A stretch of DNA of 64,000 nt from a bacterium (GCA_021779375.1 JAJYAT010000003.1:62001-126000), one strand, 5' to 3'; counted from the first letter of the stretch, positions 15,854-24,921 are shown. Made by a program: numbers and translations. The notes: generated by a model not told the origin, from the letters alone.

Positions 15854-16861
15854 ATGAATTCCAAACCGATTCGCGTCGCAATCAATGGCTACGGTCGGAT
15901 TGGCCGTTGTTTTCACCGCCAAGCGCTGGGTGACGCCGCAATCGAAATTGTCGCGGTCAATTCGCGCGCCGATGCGGCGATGCACGCGCACCTGCTGAAA
16001 TACGATTCGATTTACGGCAAATGTGCGGCGGAGATTTCGGCTGAGAAAAATATTCTCAAAGTTAATAGCGCTGAGATTGCCGTACTCGCTGGTGATCCGG
16101 GCAAGGATTTTTCTTGGCGCGATTTCGACGTCGATGTCGTGATCGAGGCGACCGGACGACTCACCGATTATTCCGGCGCGGCGCTCCATCTCGAAGCCGG
16201 CGCACGCAAAGTGCTAGTGACGGCGCCTTGCAACGACATTCGCATTCCGACTTTCGTCGTCGGAGTAAATGATTCCGAATTCGACCCGAGCTCGAAGATC
16301 GTCTCGAATGCGAGCTGCACGACGAATTGTCTCGCGCCACTGGCGAAAGTCATTCACGAAAATTTCGGCATTCGCCGCGCGCAGCTTTCGACCGTGCATT
16401 CCGTCACGGGTAACCAAAACATTCTTGATAATTCGGGCGGTGATTTTCGTCGCGCACGCAGCTTCATCCCGTCAATCGTGCCGACGAAGACCGGAGTTTC
16501 TTCCGCGCTCGGTCGTGTGATTCCGGAGCTGGCGAATAAATTTTCCGGCGTGAGTCTGCGTGTGCCGACGGCGATCGTCTCGCTCGTCGATCTCACGGTC
16601 GAGCTCGAAAAAGCGACGACGGCGGAAGCGGTGAATGCGGCGATTGAAAAAAACGCCAAAGGAAAAATGGCGGGAATTCTTGGGATTTCGCGCGAGCCGC
16701 TCGTCTCGATTGATTTCCGCGGCGATACGCGCTCGTCGATTGTCGATGCTGAAAACACGAAAATTGTTGACGGAAAATTACTCAAAATTTTGTCTTGGTA
16801 CGACAACGAATGGGGCTATTCCGCGCGCGTCGTCGATCTCGTCAAAATGCTCGGAGCGTGA
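15854..16861 (+). CDS. gap: glyceraldehyde-3-phosphate dehydrogenase, type I
   Basis: GapA oxidises glyceraldehyde 3-phosphate to 1,3-bisphosphoglycerate with NAD. The 335-residue product has the Rossmann start VAINGYGRIGRCFHRQAL, the catalytic motif SNASCTTNCLAP (Cys near residue 156), the histidine region STVHSVTGNQNILD, and the C-terminal SWYDNEWGYSARVVDL. The usual HSYTNDQ is HSVTGNQ here, a mild deviation. Length is typical. It takes the triose phosphate released by the phosphoketolase. Confidence 0.96.
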   Translation: MNSKPIRVAINGYGRIGRCFHRQALGDAAIEIVAVNSRADAAMHAHLLKYDSIYGKCAAEISAEKNILKVNSAEIAVLAGDPGKDFSWRDFDVDVVIEATGRLTDYSGAALHLEAGARKVLVTAPCNDIRIPTFVVGVNDSEFDPSSKIVSNASCTTNCLAPLAKVIHENFGIRRAQLSTVHSVTGNQNILDNSGGDFRRARSFIPSIVPTKTGVSSALGRVIPELANKFSGVSLRVPTAIVSLVDLTVELEKATTAEAVNAAIEKNAKGKMAGILGISREPLVSIDFRGDTRSSIVDAENTKIVDGKLLKILSWYDNEWGYSARVVDLVKMLGA

Positions 16862-16887
16862 ATTTGAAAAGATAGCATTAATCTAGC

Positions 16888-16893
16888 TATAAT
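16888..16893 (+). promoter_or_regulatory. -10 box (TATAAT)
   Basis: TATAAT about 27 nt before ATG 16921, at the left end of the compositionally different block. Confidence 0.4.
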
Positions 16894-16920
16894 TAAGCCT
16901 TCCAATCTTAATTTTTGTTG

Positions 16921-17310
16921 ATGCTTCGTGATAGCGCCAACGGAAAATTACCTGGAGAACCTTCTCCTGCTGAGCTTGTGCGCGATGATTCGGTCTTTGT
17001 GCAAATTTTACAAAACATGCAGGTTGGCAGGGGGCAAGTTTTAAAAAAAGAAACTTTTGATAGTCTGAAACACTGCGGGGGCGATACAGCTTTGAGTGTG
17101 GCTCGTTTTTTGGTTGGTGAATTGTTTCCAGTAGCGGAACACACAAATTGTAATTATCGCCTAATGGCTTTTGAAAGTTGCGACGTCTCTGAACTTCTTC
17201 GGCACATCCAAAAAATAACTGGAATACAGTTCAGTGAATTTGAAATTAAATTAGTCCGAAGGGCAATTGAGGTGTGTTTGAGGTTAGAGATATTTGCTCA
17301 ATGCGCTTAA
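16921..17310 (+). CDS. hypothetical protein
   Basis: I do not recognise this 129-residue protein. Two TTG codons precede ATG 16921 in frame; the ATG is preferred. It is soluble, with four cysteines (HCGGD, TNCNYR, ESCDVS, VCLRLEIFAQC) and no repeat or membrane segment. Codon use is unlike gap upstream (fewer GCG/CGC, more TTA/AGA) and like birA and the carboxylase downstream, so it belongs to the same probably acquired block. Confidence 0.5.
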   Translation: MLRDSANGKLPGEPSPAELVRDDSVFVQILQNMQVGRGQVLKKETFDSLKHCGGDTALSVARFLVGELFPVAEHTNCNYRLMAFESCDVSELLRHIQKITGIQFSEFEIKLVRRAIEVCLRLEIFAQCA

Positions 17311-17434
17311 CCGAGTTCGATTGGATTTATAAAACTTTGTACGACGGAAGAGGCTAGTTTGCAGACTGCTTTTGATCAGTTTTGCCTCAATGAGTTTGAA
17401 TCATGAAGATTTGCTAATAATATAAAATATTTGT

Positions 17435-17440
17435 TAAAAT
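17435..17440 (+). promoter_or_regulatory. -10 box (TAAAAT), birA
   Basis: TAAAAT 19 nt before ATG 17460; gives a leader of about 12 nt. Confidence 0.45.
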
Positions 17441-17459
17441 CTGCAACTTCCGATTTGTA

Positions 17460-18452
17460 ATGTCGTCCTTTGACATTTCGGGAAATAAAAGCCAAGAAAA
17501 CAAATTTTTTAATTTAATTTTTGATATGGAAAAAAAGCCTAAACAGGCTGAACTTATTTCTGATGTGCCACCACGAGAATTAGATAAATTAGGCTTCCAA
17601 ATTTGTGCGAGCAGAGCGGTTGATCCTCAGCTCGCAGCTTTGATTCGAACTAACCGAAAATTGCTAGGCTATGATCTCGATGCCAATGGACGAGAATTTG
17701 GCAGAAAAATTATAGTTCTAGATACTGTTCCGACGACCATGGATTTGGTCGATGATTTGGCGCAGGCGGGACAGATGAATGCCGGTGATGTCTTAATCGC
17801 CTTGGAACAAACTAAAGGCTTGGGACAAAATGGCAGAAGCTGGGTTTCCAAGCGAGGTAATTTGCACGCCAATGTTTTGGTCGCTGGAACCGAAGAAGAA
17901 TTGCGTCTCAGCACGGTGATCGCTGCCTTGGCAAGCAATGCGACGGTTGGCAGTTTCGGAGTAGGGCAAAGCGGCATCAAATGGGTGAATGATATTTTGG
18001 TGAAAAACGGGAAAGGCTACGATAAAATTGCTGGAATTCTGACGCGTGTAATTCCGGTAAATATTTCGTCTAGGCTAGCGAATATCGGCATCGGGCTCAA
18101 TCTCAATACTTTCCCAGAAGCTGCCAACTTGGACCAATTCGTGACCGGAGTCACTACTCTGCGAAAAGAAACCCAACAAGAATTTTCTTTGGCCGAAGTG
18201 ACTGATGTTTTATTGCAGCACTTGGCTAAGCAATTTTTGCAAGTGCGACTTGGTAATCGACAAGAAATCATTCATGCGTACAATGATCAGTTGGTCGGTA
18301 GATTTCAGCCAGCTCGTTTGCATGATGATTCAAATGGCACAGTCGAAGCGAGTGGCAAATTTTTCGGAGTAAATGATTACGGTTATGCTCGAATCGGTAC
18401 AAGAAAAGGCTTGGAAGAATTTTTTAGTGGCCGTTTGGAGATAGTTCAGTGA
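17460..18452 (+). CDS. birA: biotin--protein ligase
   Basis: BirA activates biotin with ATP and attaches it to a lysine of a carboxylase. The 330-residue product has the ligase signatures: TVPTTMDLVDDLAQAG near residue 90, EQTKGLGQNGRSWVSKRGNLHANVLV near 120-145 (the biotinyl-AMP loop, with GLGQNGR for the usual GRGRxGR), IKWVNDILV near 180 and KIAGIL near 195. There is no clear N-terminal winged helix, so it is probably not a repressor; an N-terminal extension of about 90 residues is unexplained. ATG 17526 is an alternative start. The adjacent carboxylase is its obvious substrate. Confidence 0.9.
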   Translation: MSSFDISGNKSQENKFFNLIFDMEKKPKQAELISDVPPRELDKLGFQICASRAVDPQLAALIRTNRKLLGYDLDANGREFGRKIIVLDTVPTTMDLVDDLAQAGQMNAGDVLIALEQTKGLGQNGRSWVSKRGNLHANVLVAGTEEELRLSTVIAALASNATVGSFGVGQSGIKWVNDILVKNGKGYDKIAGILTRVIPVNISSRLANIGIGLNLNTFPEAANLDQFVTGVTTLRKETQQEFSLAEVTDVLLQHLAKQFLQVRLGNRQEIIHAYNDQLVGRFQPARLHDDSNGTVEASGKFFGVNDYGYARIGTRKGLEEFFSGRLEIVQ

Positions 18453-18454
18453 AA

Positions 18455-18486
18455 GAGACGCTTCTGCGAAGTGTCTCTCTTCGTTT
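18455..18486 (+). terminator. probable terminator after birA
   Basis: GAGACGCTTC - TGC - GAAGTGTCTC stem with one G-T pair, followed by TCTTCGTTTCT. Starts right behind the birA stop. Confidence 0.5.
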
Positions 18487-18583
18487 CTCGAAATGTCGTG
18501 AGATGGAGAGAGGCACTTTGTTTTGGTGTCTTGCTACAGTTTAGGTTTCGGCGAGTCGGGTGGTCCGATTCGCTGATGGTTTT

Positions 18584-18607
18584 CCACAGGTGTGCGCACA
18601 CTTGTGG
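18584..18607. promoter_or_regulatory. 24-bp near-palindrome upstream of carboxylase
   Basis: CCACAGGTGTGC / GCACACTTGTGG, one mismatch, ending 41 nt before the carboxylase start. It could be an operator or an RNA hairpin. Confidence 0.4.
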
Positions 18608-18622
18608 TTTGGTAAAAATTTT

Positions 18623-18634
18623 TCTAGATCTAGA
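18623..18634. promoter_or_regulatory. TCTAGATCTAGA palindrome next to ribosome-binding site
   Basis: Perfect 12-bp palindrome directly before GAAAGGGG, a purine-rich ribosome-binding site 6-7 nt from the ATG at 18649. A real Shine-Dalgarno-like site is unusual in this window. Confidence 0.4.
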
Positions 18635-18648
18635 GAAAGGGGAAAATC

Positions 18649-21600
18649 ATGAAGCGCTTCAGGGAGGTTGAAAGTTTAGTTAAAAATGGCGGCGAGGGGC
18701 GAGATGTCCGCGATCTTATTCGTGGAGCTCGCATTTTGGTTTTAAACCGCGGGATTGCTGCAGTTCGGGCGATCCCTACAATCAAAAAGATGGGGGCAAA
18801 AGCGATCATCATCGCTAACGATGGTGACATCGCTCGTAATGCCATGCCTGTTCGCATGGCAGATGAGGTGGTAAAAATTGGTCAGCATCCGGCTTACTAC
18901 AGCAACTTAGATGTTTTACGTAAAGCTATTTTGGAAAGTCGAGCTGATGCGCTTATCCCCATGTGGGGTTTTGTTTCGGAAAACCCTGCATTGCCAGCTT
19001 TTTGCGAGCAGGAGGGAGTTATTTTTGTTGGTCCTTCCGCCAAGGCAATGAGCTTGTCGGGCGATAAACTTGCCTATAAGCAAAAGTGTCTTGAGCTGGG
19101 AATCGAAACATCTATCTTTGCCGATGCTCCAACCATGGATGCCGCAAAAAAATGGCTTGGCGAAAATGGTGTTCCTGCTATCCTGAAGGGTAAATACACA
19201 GGAGGCGGGAAGGGCATCCGCAAAATATTTGAAATTGGACAACTGGAAGCGATGTTTTCTCAAGCGAGTTCTGAGGCGCGGCAAAATTGTGGGAATGACG
19301 AGCTTTTTATTGAAAAACTAGTTATGAACGCTCGTCACATTGAAATCCAGGTAATCGGAGATCGTTATGGAAATTATTTTGCGTTTCCGGAGCGAGATTG
19401 TTCTCTCCAGCGCAAAAATCAAAAAATCGCTGAAGTTTCGCCGTCACCGTGGAAAGAAATGACACAAGAGCGCCGAGAAAAATTGCAGCAATCCGCCATA
19501 AAATTCTTCAGTGCAATTGGTTATCATGGGGCTGGCACAAAGGAGTACTGGTGCAATAATCAAGACAATGCTGGCGAGCTGAACGCTCGTCTGCAGGTTG
19601 AGGCTGGCATCAGTGAAATGATCATGGAATTTTACAGGGGCGGGGAAAAAATCACCCTTGATCTTGTAGAGCACATGATTTTGGTTTCATTTGGCGGGAA
19701 GCTGGAGCTAGACGAAAAAAACTGTAAACAACGAAAAAATTACACTGCGATCCAATGCAGAATTAATGCAGAGGATCCACGATGTGATTTTCACGCGGAT
19801 TTTGGGCAAATCCAATACCACGGCTATGGTGCTCAGGATTCACGCCATGTTCGACTTCTGACTTCGATGGAATCAGGCGATCGATTAAGCCCGAATTATG
19901 ATTCATCAATTGGTCTTCTGATGGTTGGAGCTCTCGGTGGTTGGGCAGGTGCCCACGAAAAGATGGCTGGAGTTCTCAACCAGTACAACATTTTCGGGGT
20001 TGCGACAACGATTCCGTTCCACAGGAGACTGCTTAACGATCCAACCATTGCTGATGGTAATTTTGACCTTTCTTTTATAGGGGCCAACGTTGGTCGTTTA
20101 GCCGACTATCCTTTGGTGCAGCATCCTGAGGCTTGGAGACTAGGATCATTTGTCGCGAAGTTATCGGCTCTTGGCTACAATCCTGAGCTGAAGCTCGGAA
20201 TGTACACTAATGTGACAATGCCCTATTTTCAGGCTCCGACTATTGCGGTTCCGAAATTTGAGGTGGTTGAAAGATCTTACCCTGACATTGACAAGGTTGG
20301 CGCGGTTGAATACATCGATACGATTCGTCAGCTCAGGAAACAGGGGATTGTAAGTATCATGGACACAATCCGTGATGGTTTTCAGTCGGATTTTAATAAT
20401 ATGCAATCCGGCTGGCTTGATTCTCAGGTTGCTCCGATTATGGACGAATGCGGCTACGTCGGGATAGAGAATTTTGGGGGCGCGCATTATCACGTCTCCC
20501 TAATTGCACTTAAGCAAATGCCTTGGAGTGTGTCCCGGCACTGGAAAAAATTAGCTCCAAAAACGCCAAGCGCAAGTTTGGTACGGTGTGTAGTCGGCAA
20601 TGGCTATGCGCCGTTACCGGAAAATGTGTTGGTTGAAGGTTCGAGGCTGAATCATGAAAGTATTGACTGGATGCAAGATTTCGATTTCAACTCCGTCGAA
20701 AATTTAGCGCTGACGGCAGCGCTATATGCTAAAAACCCTAGTCGGATTTATGAGCTGAACTTGTCTCTGACTCCGCCATCAACAGGACAGGGTTTTTCCG
20801 TTGATTACCAGATGCAACAAGTGGCAGCTGGAATCGAAATTATTAAAAAGGTCAACGGTGTAAATGAAGAGGAGGCGATTAAGAGGTTCATTACTCGCGG
20901 TAAGGACATGGCTGGACTATTTGACCCGAAGCAAGTTTTCGATTTATTTTCTGCCATCAAAAAAACGTGGCCCGAGCTTGTTTTACGATATCATTGTCAT
21001 AACACAACAGGTCGCGGAATCGAAATGGCAGTCGCTGCGGCCAGGGCAGGGGTTGAAATCATCGACACCGTCAATGACGGCATGGCTAGATTCTATGGTC
21101 AGCCGCCAGTTTTGGCGGTAGTTGCAGCGCTACAAGACGAAGGGCTTAAAACCCCACTAAACCTGGAGGCAGTGCGGGCAGCAAAAGCAGTTTTTACTCA
21201 AGTGATGCCCTTTTGGGATCGTTGGTGTGGGACCGCGATTAAAGGTCCCAACTACGATGTTAAAAGGAGCTTGCAAGCTGGAGGTGCGTCATCCAGTTTT
21301 TACAAGTCCCTAATGGATGATGGACTGATGCACTTACTGCCTTATGTAGAGCGTTATATTTCTGAGTATGTTAAAATTTATGTTTATAACAACGTAACGC
21401 CCGGTCAGCAGATTACAAACACTACTGCTATCGGGAATGTGAAGGCCGCTTTCAAAAGGGGCGGCTACGAAGAAATCGAGAGGATCATTAGGTCACTGGC
21501 TAGATACAACGCTGGTGAAAAAGTGACGACCGATGAGCTCAGATTCGCATTTGATCCGGAGGCCACCCCGAAATCTCTTAGAGAATGGCTGATGGGTAAA

Positions 21601-22311
21601 AACGGTAAGACTGCAATGGGGCTACCACCTCGCCAGATTTATGATGCAATATTCAAAGATGGATCTGAGCACGCTTGGCAAAACCGGAAAATGGAGTTGA
21701 CCCCAGTTCGTTCGGTTAACCTGGAAAATAAAAAGGCTGAGTTGACCTCGATAATTAACAGGACGCCGACATGGGAAGAACTGGTAACATGGCTTTATCA
21801 CCCGGCTGATGCGAGCCATACGATTAAGTTTGTTGATCAGTTCGGGGACATAAACTTGTTGCCGCTTGATGTTTATTTTCAGGGACTCCGAGAGGAAGGT
21901 GATAGTTTCACATTCCGGGTCCATGACGATAAACTAGAGCACAGGTTTACTCTCATCAGTAGGGGTCGTCGTGATGGCGGTGATCATATCGTATATCTCG
22001 TCGATGGGGTACAGTTTGAAGCTACGGTTTCCCTGAAAGAAAGGGCGTTTGTCAATGCCAACGTTGACGACCCGTTTCAAATTGCCTCTAAAAAAGGCAA
22101 TTTACTCAAACTGTCATGTGAGGTTGGCGATGTGGTTAAACCCGGGGACGAGCTTTTCGTTTATACCGTGATGAAGGGCGAGTTTTCTGTTACGACTACA
22201 GTGCCCGGTAGGGTAAAAACAATTCACAGAAAGGAACTATTTAATATTGACTCGGTTGGTTCTGTGGTGGAGGACGGTGAGCTGATAATTACATTGCAGC
22301 CGCTTTCTTAA
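18649..22311 (+). CDS. divergent pyruvate carboxylase-like biotin enzyme
   Basis: The 1220-residue product has the full pyruvate-carboxylase order: biotin carboxylase (about 20-470), carboxyltransferase TIM barrel (about 545-840), linker domain, and C-terminal biotin carrier (about 1140-1220). Seen motifs include GKYTGGGKGIRKI (ATP loop), ELNARLQVEAGISE where the family normally has EMNPRIQVEHTVTE, MDTIRDGFQSD for DTTxRDAHQS, YHCHNTTGRG for the metal-binding HxH, and YTVMKGEF with the biotinyl lysine near 1176 in VMKG instead of AMKM. Reaction is inferred as ATP-driven carboxylation of pyruvate to oxaloacetate, but the many changes leave the substrate open. It follows birA and has a Shine-Dalgarno site and foreign-looking codon use. 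Confidence 0.8.
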   Translation: MKRFREVESLVKNGGEGRDVRDLIRGARILVLNRGIAAVRAIPTIKKMGAKAIIIANDGDIARNAMPVRMADEVVKIGQHPAYYSNLDVLRKAILESRADALIPMWGFVSENPALPAFCEQEGVIFVGPSAKAMSLSGDKLAYKQKCLELGIETSIFADAPTMDAAKKWLGENGVPAILKGKYTGGGKGIRKIFEIGQLEAMFSQASSEARQNCGNDELFIEKLVMNARHIEIQVIGDRYGNYFAFPERDCSLQRKNQKIAEVSPSPWKEMTQERREKLQQSAIKFFSAIGYHGAGTKEYWCNNQDNAGELNARLQVEAGISEMIMEFYRGGEKITLDLVEHMILVSFGGKLELDEKNCKQRKNYTAIQCRINAEDPRCDFHADFGQIQYHGYGAQDSRHVRLLTSMESGDRLSPNYDSSIGLLMVGALGGWAGAHEKMAGVLNQYNIFGVATTIPFHRRLLNDPTIADGNFDLSFIGANVGRLADYPLVQHPEAWRLGSFVAKLSALGYNPELKLGMYTNVTMPYFQAPTIAVPKFEVVERSYPDIDKVGAVEYIDTIRQLRKQGIVSIMDTIRDGFQSDFNNMQSGWLDSQVAPIMDECGYVGIENFGGAHYHVSLIALKQMPWSVSRHWKKLAPKTPSASLVRCVVGNGYAPLPENVLVEGSRLNHESIDWMQDFDFNSVENLALTAALYAKNPSRIYELNLSLTPPSTGQGFSVDYQMQQVAAGIEIIKKVNGVNEEEAIKRFITRGKDMAGLFDPKQVFDLFSAIKKTWPELVLRYHCHNTTGRGIEMAVAAARAGVEIIDTVNDGMARFYGQPPVLAVVAALQDEGLKTPLNLEAVRAAKAVFTQVMPFWDRWCGTAIKGPNYDVKRSLQAGGASSSFYKSLMDDGLMHLLPYVERYISEYVKIYVYNNVTPGQQITNTTAIGNVKAAFKRGGYEEIERIIRSLARYNAGEKVTTDELRFAFDPEATPKSLREWLMGKNGKTAMGLPPRQIYDAIFKDGSEHAWQNRKMELTPVRSVNLENKKAELTSIINRTPTWEELVTWLYHPADASHTIKFVDQFGDINLLPLDVYFQGLREEGDSFTFRVHDDKLEHRFTLISRGRRDGGDHIVYLVDGVQFEATVSLKERAFVNANVDDPFQIASKKGNLLKLSCEVGDVVKPGDELFVYTVMKGEFSVTTTVPGRVKTIHRKELFNIDSVGSVVEDGELIITLQPLS

Positions 22312-22448
22312 ACCAACTCTTGCCTTCAGATATCTTCGGATTGTCTGCGGGCAGAGTTTCGTTTTGACTAAGTTGTTTTCCGGTGGCGAGCCGCTGTCAT
22401 TAGCGGAGGCGCTACGCGGTAGACTTTTTACAAACAATTTAACGGTTT

Positions 22449-22489
22449 GGGGAGGAGGATTCAGTTCCTTCTCCCCATTCATTTTTTTA
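22449..22489 (+). terminator. intrinsic terminator after carboxylase
   Basis: GGGGAGGAGGA - TTCAGT - TCCTTCTCCCC stem (one G-T pair) followed by ATTCATTTTTTTA. Confidence 0.75.
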
Positions 22490-22578
22490 CCGAGAAAATA
22501 AGGAATTATTTTTTCAGTAAAGCAATGCGGTTTAATCATACAGGTTGGGATTTTCGCAGATTTTTCGTTGTCGTTTTT

Positions 22579-24186
22579 TCAGCGTGCGTCGACGATGCGG
22601 AGCTGGAGTTCGCGATTGCCATTCCACACATTTTCGCCGAAGTTGAAAACCAAGTCGGCGGTTTTTTGTTTTTCGAGCGCGGCTGCGAATTCGCCGAAGC
22701 GAAAAGCAATCGCCGTGATCTTCTTTCCGCCAACGCGCATTTTCAGATGCTTGCCTTCGTCGCCGATGGCGCGAATGTCTGCGAGCGGAGCAGCGCGCCA
22801 AAGCAGACTCGGCTCGGGATTACCGTTGCCAAAAGGCGCGAGCGAGCTGAGTTCGCCCAAGAAGTTTTCAGTCAAAATATTTTCCGCGACTTCCAGATCG
22901 AGGTCGAGCGTCGGCGTGAGTGCGATGGCTGCGATGTTTTGCTCCGCAAAATCAGCAATTTGCTTTTCGAATTCCGCGCGATTTTTCTCCTCGAGCGTGA
23001 AACCCGCCGCGCCGTGGTGTCCGCCGAATTTCACAAGTAAGTCGCTGCAAGCGTCGAGCGCGGCCGTGATGTTGAATTCGGCGAGCGGGGAGCGGCAGCT
23101 GCCGACGAGATTGTCCGCTTGCGCGCTCATCACGATGGCTGGACGGTAATATTTTTCGGAGAGATTCGCGGCGGCGAGTCCGATGATACCGGGGTGGAAG
23201 TCGCCACTCGCGACGAGAATTTTTTCGGCGCCGAATTTCCCGAGCTGCTCCTCGACCTCAGCCAAAATTTTCGCGGTGAAACCCTGTCGTTCGCGATTCA
23301 GTCGTTCGAGTTCGTCCGCGAATTTTTCACCTGCGCCATTTGCCAAAGCCTGAAACGCGACCAGTGGGTCGGCGAGGCGACCGGCGGCATTCAGTCGCGG
23401 CGCGACGCGGAAGCCGATGTCATCCGCCGAGACTTTGCCTTTGATACCAGCGTTCGCCAGAATTTTTTGTAAACCGGGATTTTTGATTTGTGGCAAGACA
23501 GCGAGACCAGCCGCGACGAGCGCGCGATTTTCACCCGTGAGCGGGCAGACATCGGCGAGTGTGCCGATTGCTGCGAGCGCGAGCATTTCATTTCTGAGCT
23601 CAGTCGGCAGCTCACCAAGATTTTCTGCGAGCTTCAGCGCGACCGCCGCGCCGCTCAGATTTTTGTCAGGATAAGCGCAATTCTTTTGCTTCGGATTCAA
23701 AATCGCAAAAGCCGGCGGCAAAACCTGCGGCGGCGTGTGATGGTCGGTGATGATGACGTCGATTCCCAGATTTTGCGCGAGCGCGATTTCCGCGACCGCC
23801 GAGATACCATTATCCACCGTCACGATGAGCTTCACGCCGAGAGTTTTCGCTTCCTCGATAAATTGCACATTCAAGCCATAGCCGTCGCGCATGCGGTGGG
23901 GCAGGCGCACGCTGACCTGTCCGCCGAGCTGCGTGATTGCTTTGAAAAGAATCACCGACGCTGTCACGCCGTCCGCGTCGTAATCGCCGACGATTAAGAT
24001 GCGCTCGCCTTTTTCAATTGCCAGATTGATGCGCGCCGCGGCTTTGGTGAGGTCGCGCATTTTTGCGCTGGCGTGAATTTCACTCGCGTCGATGCCGCGC
24101 ACTTTTTTCAGCTGCGCCAAAAAATCACCGCTCGCTTGCTCGCGCGGGAAGATCCATCGGCGGCCGAGAAGAGAGAGACGATCCAT
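22579..24186 (-). CDS. recJ: single-stranded-DNA exonuclease RecJ
   Basis: RecJ degrades single-stranded DNA 5' to 3' in recombination and repair. The 535-residue product has the DHH-family motifs: LIVGDYDADGVTASVIL near residue 65, VTVDNGIS near 120, IITDHHTPPQVLP near 145, LSGAAVALKL near 180 and RVAPRLNAAGRLADP near 260, then the DHHA1 region with GGHHGAAGFTL and the C-terminal OB fold. Length fits short RecJ proteins (about 560). Its ATG sits 7 nt after TAAAAT. It is transcribed alone between the carboxylase block and a RAYT gene. Confidence 0.94.
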   Translation of the reverse strand: MDRLSLLGRRWIFPREQASGDFLAQLKKVRGIDASEIHASAKMRDLTKAAARINLAIEKGERILIVGDYDADGVTASVILFKAITQLGGQVSVRLPHRMRDGYGLNVQFIEEAKTLGVKLIVTVDNGISAVAEIALAQNLGIDVIITDHHTPPQVLPPAFAILNPKQKNCAYPDKNLSGAAVALKLAENLGELPTELRNEMLALAAIGTLADVCPLTGENRALVAAGLAVLPQIKNPGLQKILANAGIKGKVSADDIGFRVAPRLNAAGRLADPLVAFQALANGAGEKFADELERLNRERQGFTAKILAEVEEQLGKFGAEKILVASGDFHPGIIGLAAANLSEKYYRPAIVMSAQADNLVGSCRSPLAEFNITAALDACSDLLVKFGGHHGAAGFTLEEKNRAEFEKQIADFAEQNIAAIALTPTLDLDLEVAENILTENFLGELSSLAPFGNGNPEPSLLWRAAPLADIRAIGDEGKHLKMRVGGKKITAIAFRFGEFAAALEKQKTADLVFNFGENVWNGNRELQLRIVDAR

Positions 24187-24193
24187 CTTCAGG

Positions 24194-24199
24194 ATTTTA
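24194..24199 (-). promoter_or_regulatory. -10 box (TAAAAT), recJ
   Basis: TAAAAT on the minus strand, 7 nt before ATG 24186; implies a leaderless transcript. Confidence 0.6.
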
Positions 24200-24217
24200 A
24201 CACCCTGAAAAATGAAA

Positions 24218-24793
24218 TTATTTTCTCAGTCGTTCCTCGTCTTTTTCCCAATTTTCAGGGTTCTGCCAAATGTAATCACGAATGTTATTTAATTCATCGT
24301 CGTCGCGAATGACATGGTCGTGAAATGATTTTTGCCAGACGGAATAAATTTGAGAATTTTGTTGGCGGATGATTCGGGTGACCGATGATTTGAATCCGTG
24401 AATTATTTTTGGAATCGCCATTTTGGTTCGATCAATTTTTTGTGATTGTGTTTGTGGAGAACACGGTATTTGTAGGGAACGCAGATCTGCGTTCCCTACG
24501 CGTTTTATAATTTTGTTCGAATTTTCAATCCAAATCAACCCGTGCACATGATTCGGCATCACCACGAATTCATCCAATTTTGCATTCGGAAAATGGTCGG
24601 GGATTTCGCGCCAACATTTTGTGGTGACCCGACCCAATTCATTCAAGACCATTTTGTTATTTTGAATTTCGCCAAAAATATTTTCGCGATTGGCGGTGCA
24701 GATGGTGATGAAATATGCGCCGTCGTTCGCGTAATCGAAATCTTTCAGTCGCGGCAATTTGCGGTCGCGGTCGGGGTGGGACGAGGCGCGCAT
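24218..24793 (-). CDS. REP-associated tyrosine transposase (RAYT), copy A
   Basis: This 191-residue protein is a Y1/HUH single-strand transposase of the RAYT group. Seen: RKLPRLKDFDYANDGAYFIT, the HUH motif in VVMPNHVHGLIW (near residue 83), SVWQKSFHDHVIRDDDEL, and DYIWQNPENW, whose Tyr matches the YIxxNP catalytic tyrosine of bacterial RAYTs. Family knowledge: RAYTs act on REP palindromes that carry a GTAG tetranucleotide. A 28-bp palindrome of that type (24472-24499) lies inside the gene and encodes VGNADLRSL; two more lie just upstream (24872, 24922). Copy B at 59642 is a paralogue. Motifs look intact, so it may be active. Confidence 0.88.
   Translation of the reverse strand: MRASSHPDRDRKLPRLKDFDYANDGAYFITICTANRENIFGEIQNNKMVLNELGRVTTKCWREIPDHFPNAKLDEFVVMPNHVHGLIWIENSNKIIKRVGNADLRSLQIPCSPQTQSQKIDRTKMAIPKIIHGFKSSVTRIIRQQNSQIYSVWQKSFHDHVIRDDDELNNIRDYIWQNPENWEKDEERLRK
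24472..24499. repeat. 28-bp perfect palindrome inside RAYT copy A
   Basis: GTAGGGAACGCAGA followed by its exact reverse complement. The same 28 bases recur at 24922, with shared flank CGGTATTT on the left. Confidence 0.9.
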
Positions 24794-24871
24794 GGTTTTA
24801 TTTTAATCGAAAAATTCACCGATCGTTTTGCGAGAAAACGTATTGTGGGCGGCGGTTGGTAGGTTCGGTCT

Positions 24872-24899
24872 GTAGGGAACAAAAATTTTTGTTCCCTAC
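24872..24899. repeat. 28-bp perfect palindrome (GTAGGGAAC type)
   Basis: GTAGGGAACAAAAA followed by its exact reverse complement; same ends as its neighbours, different core. Lies upstream of RAYT copy A. Confidence 0.9.
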
Positions 24900-24921
24900 G
24901 CGCGGTCGCGTTGCGGTATTT

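Noticed and set aside
15758-15881. N-terminal extension of the zinc-ribbon membrane protein
   Set aside because: It would overlap the gap start and consists of low-complexity repeat DNA; the first CxxC follows TTG 15758.
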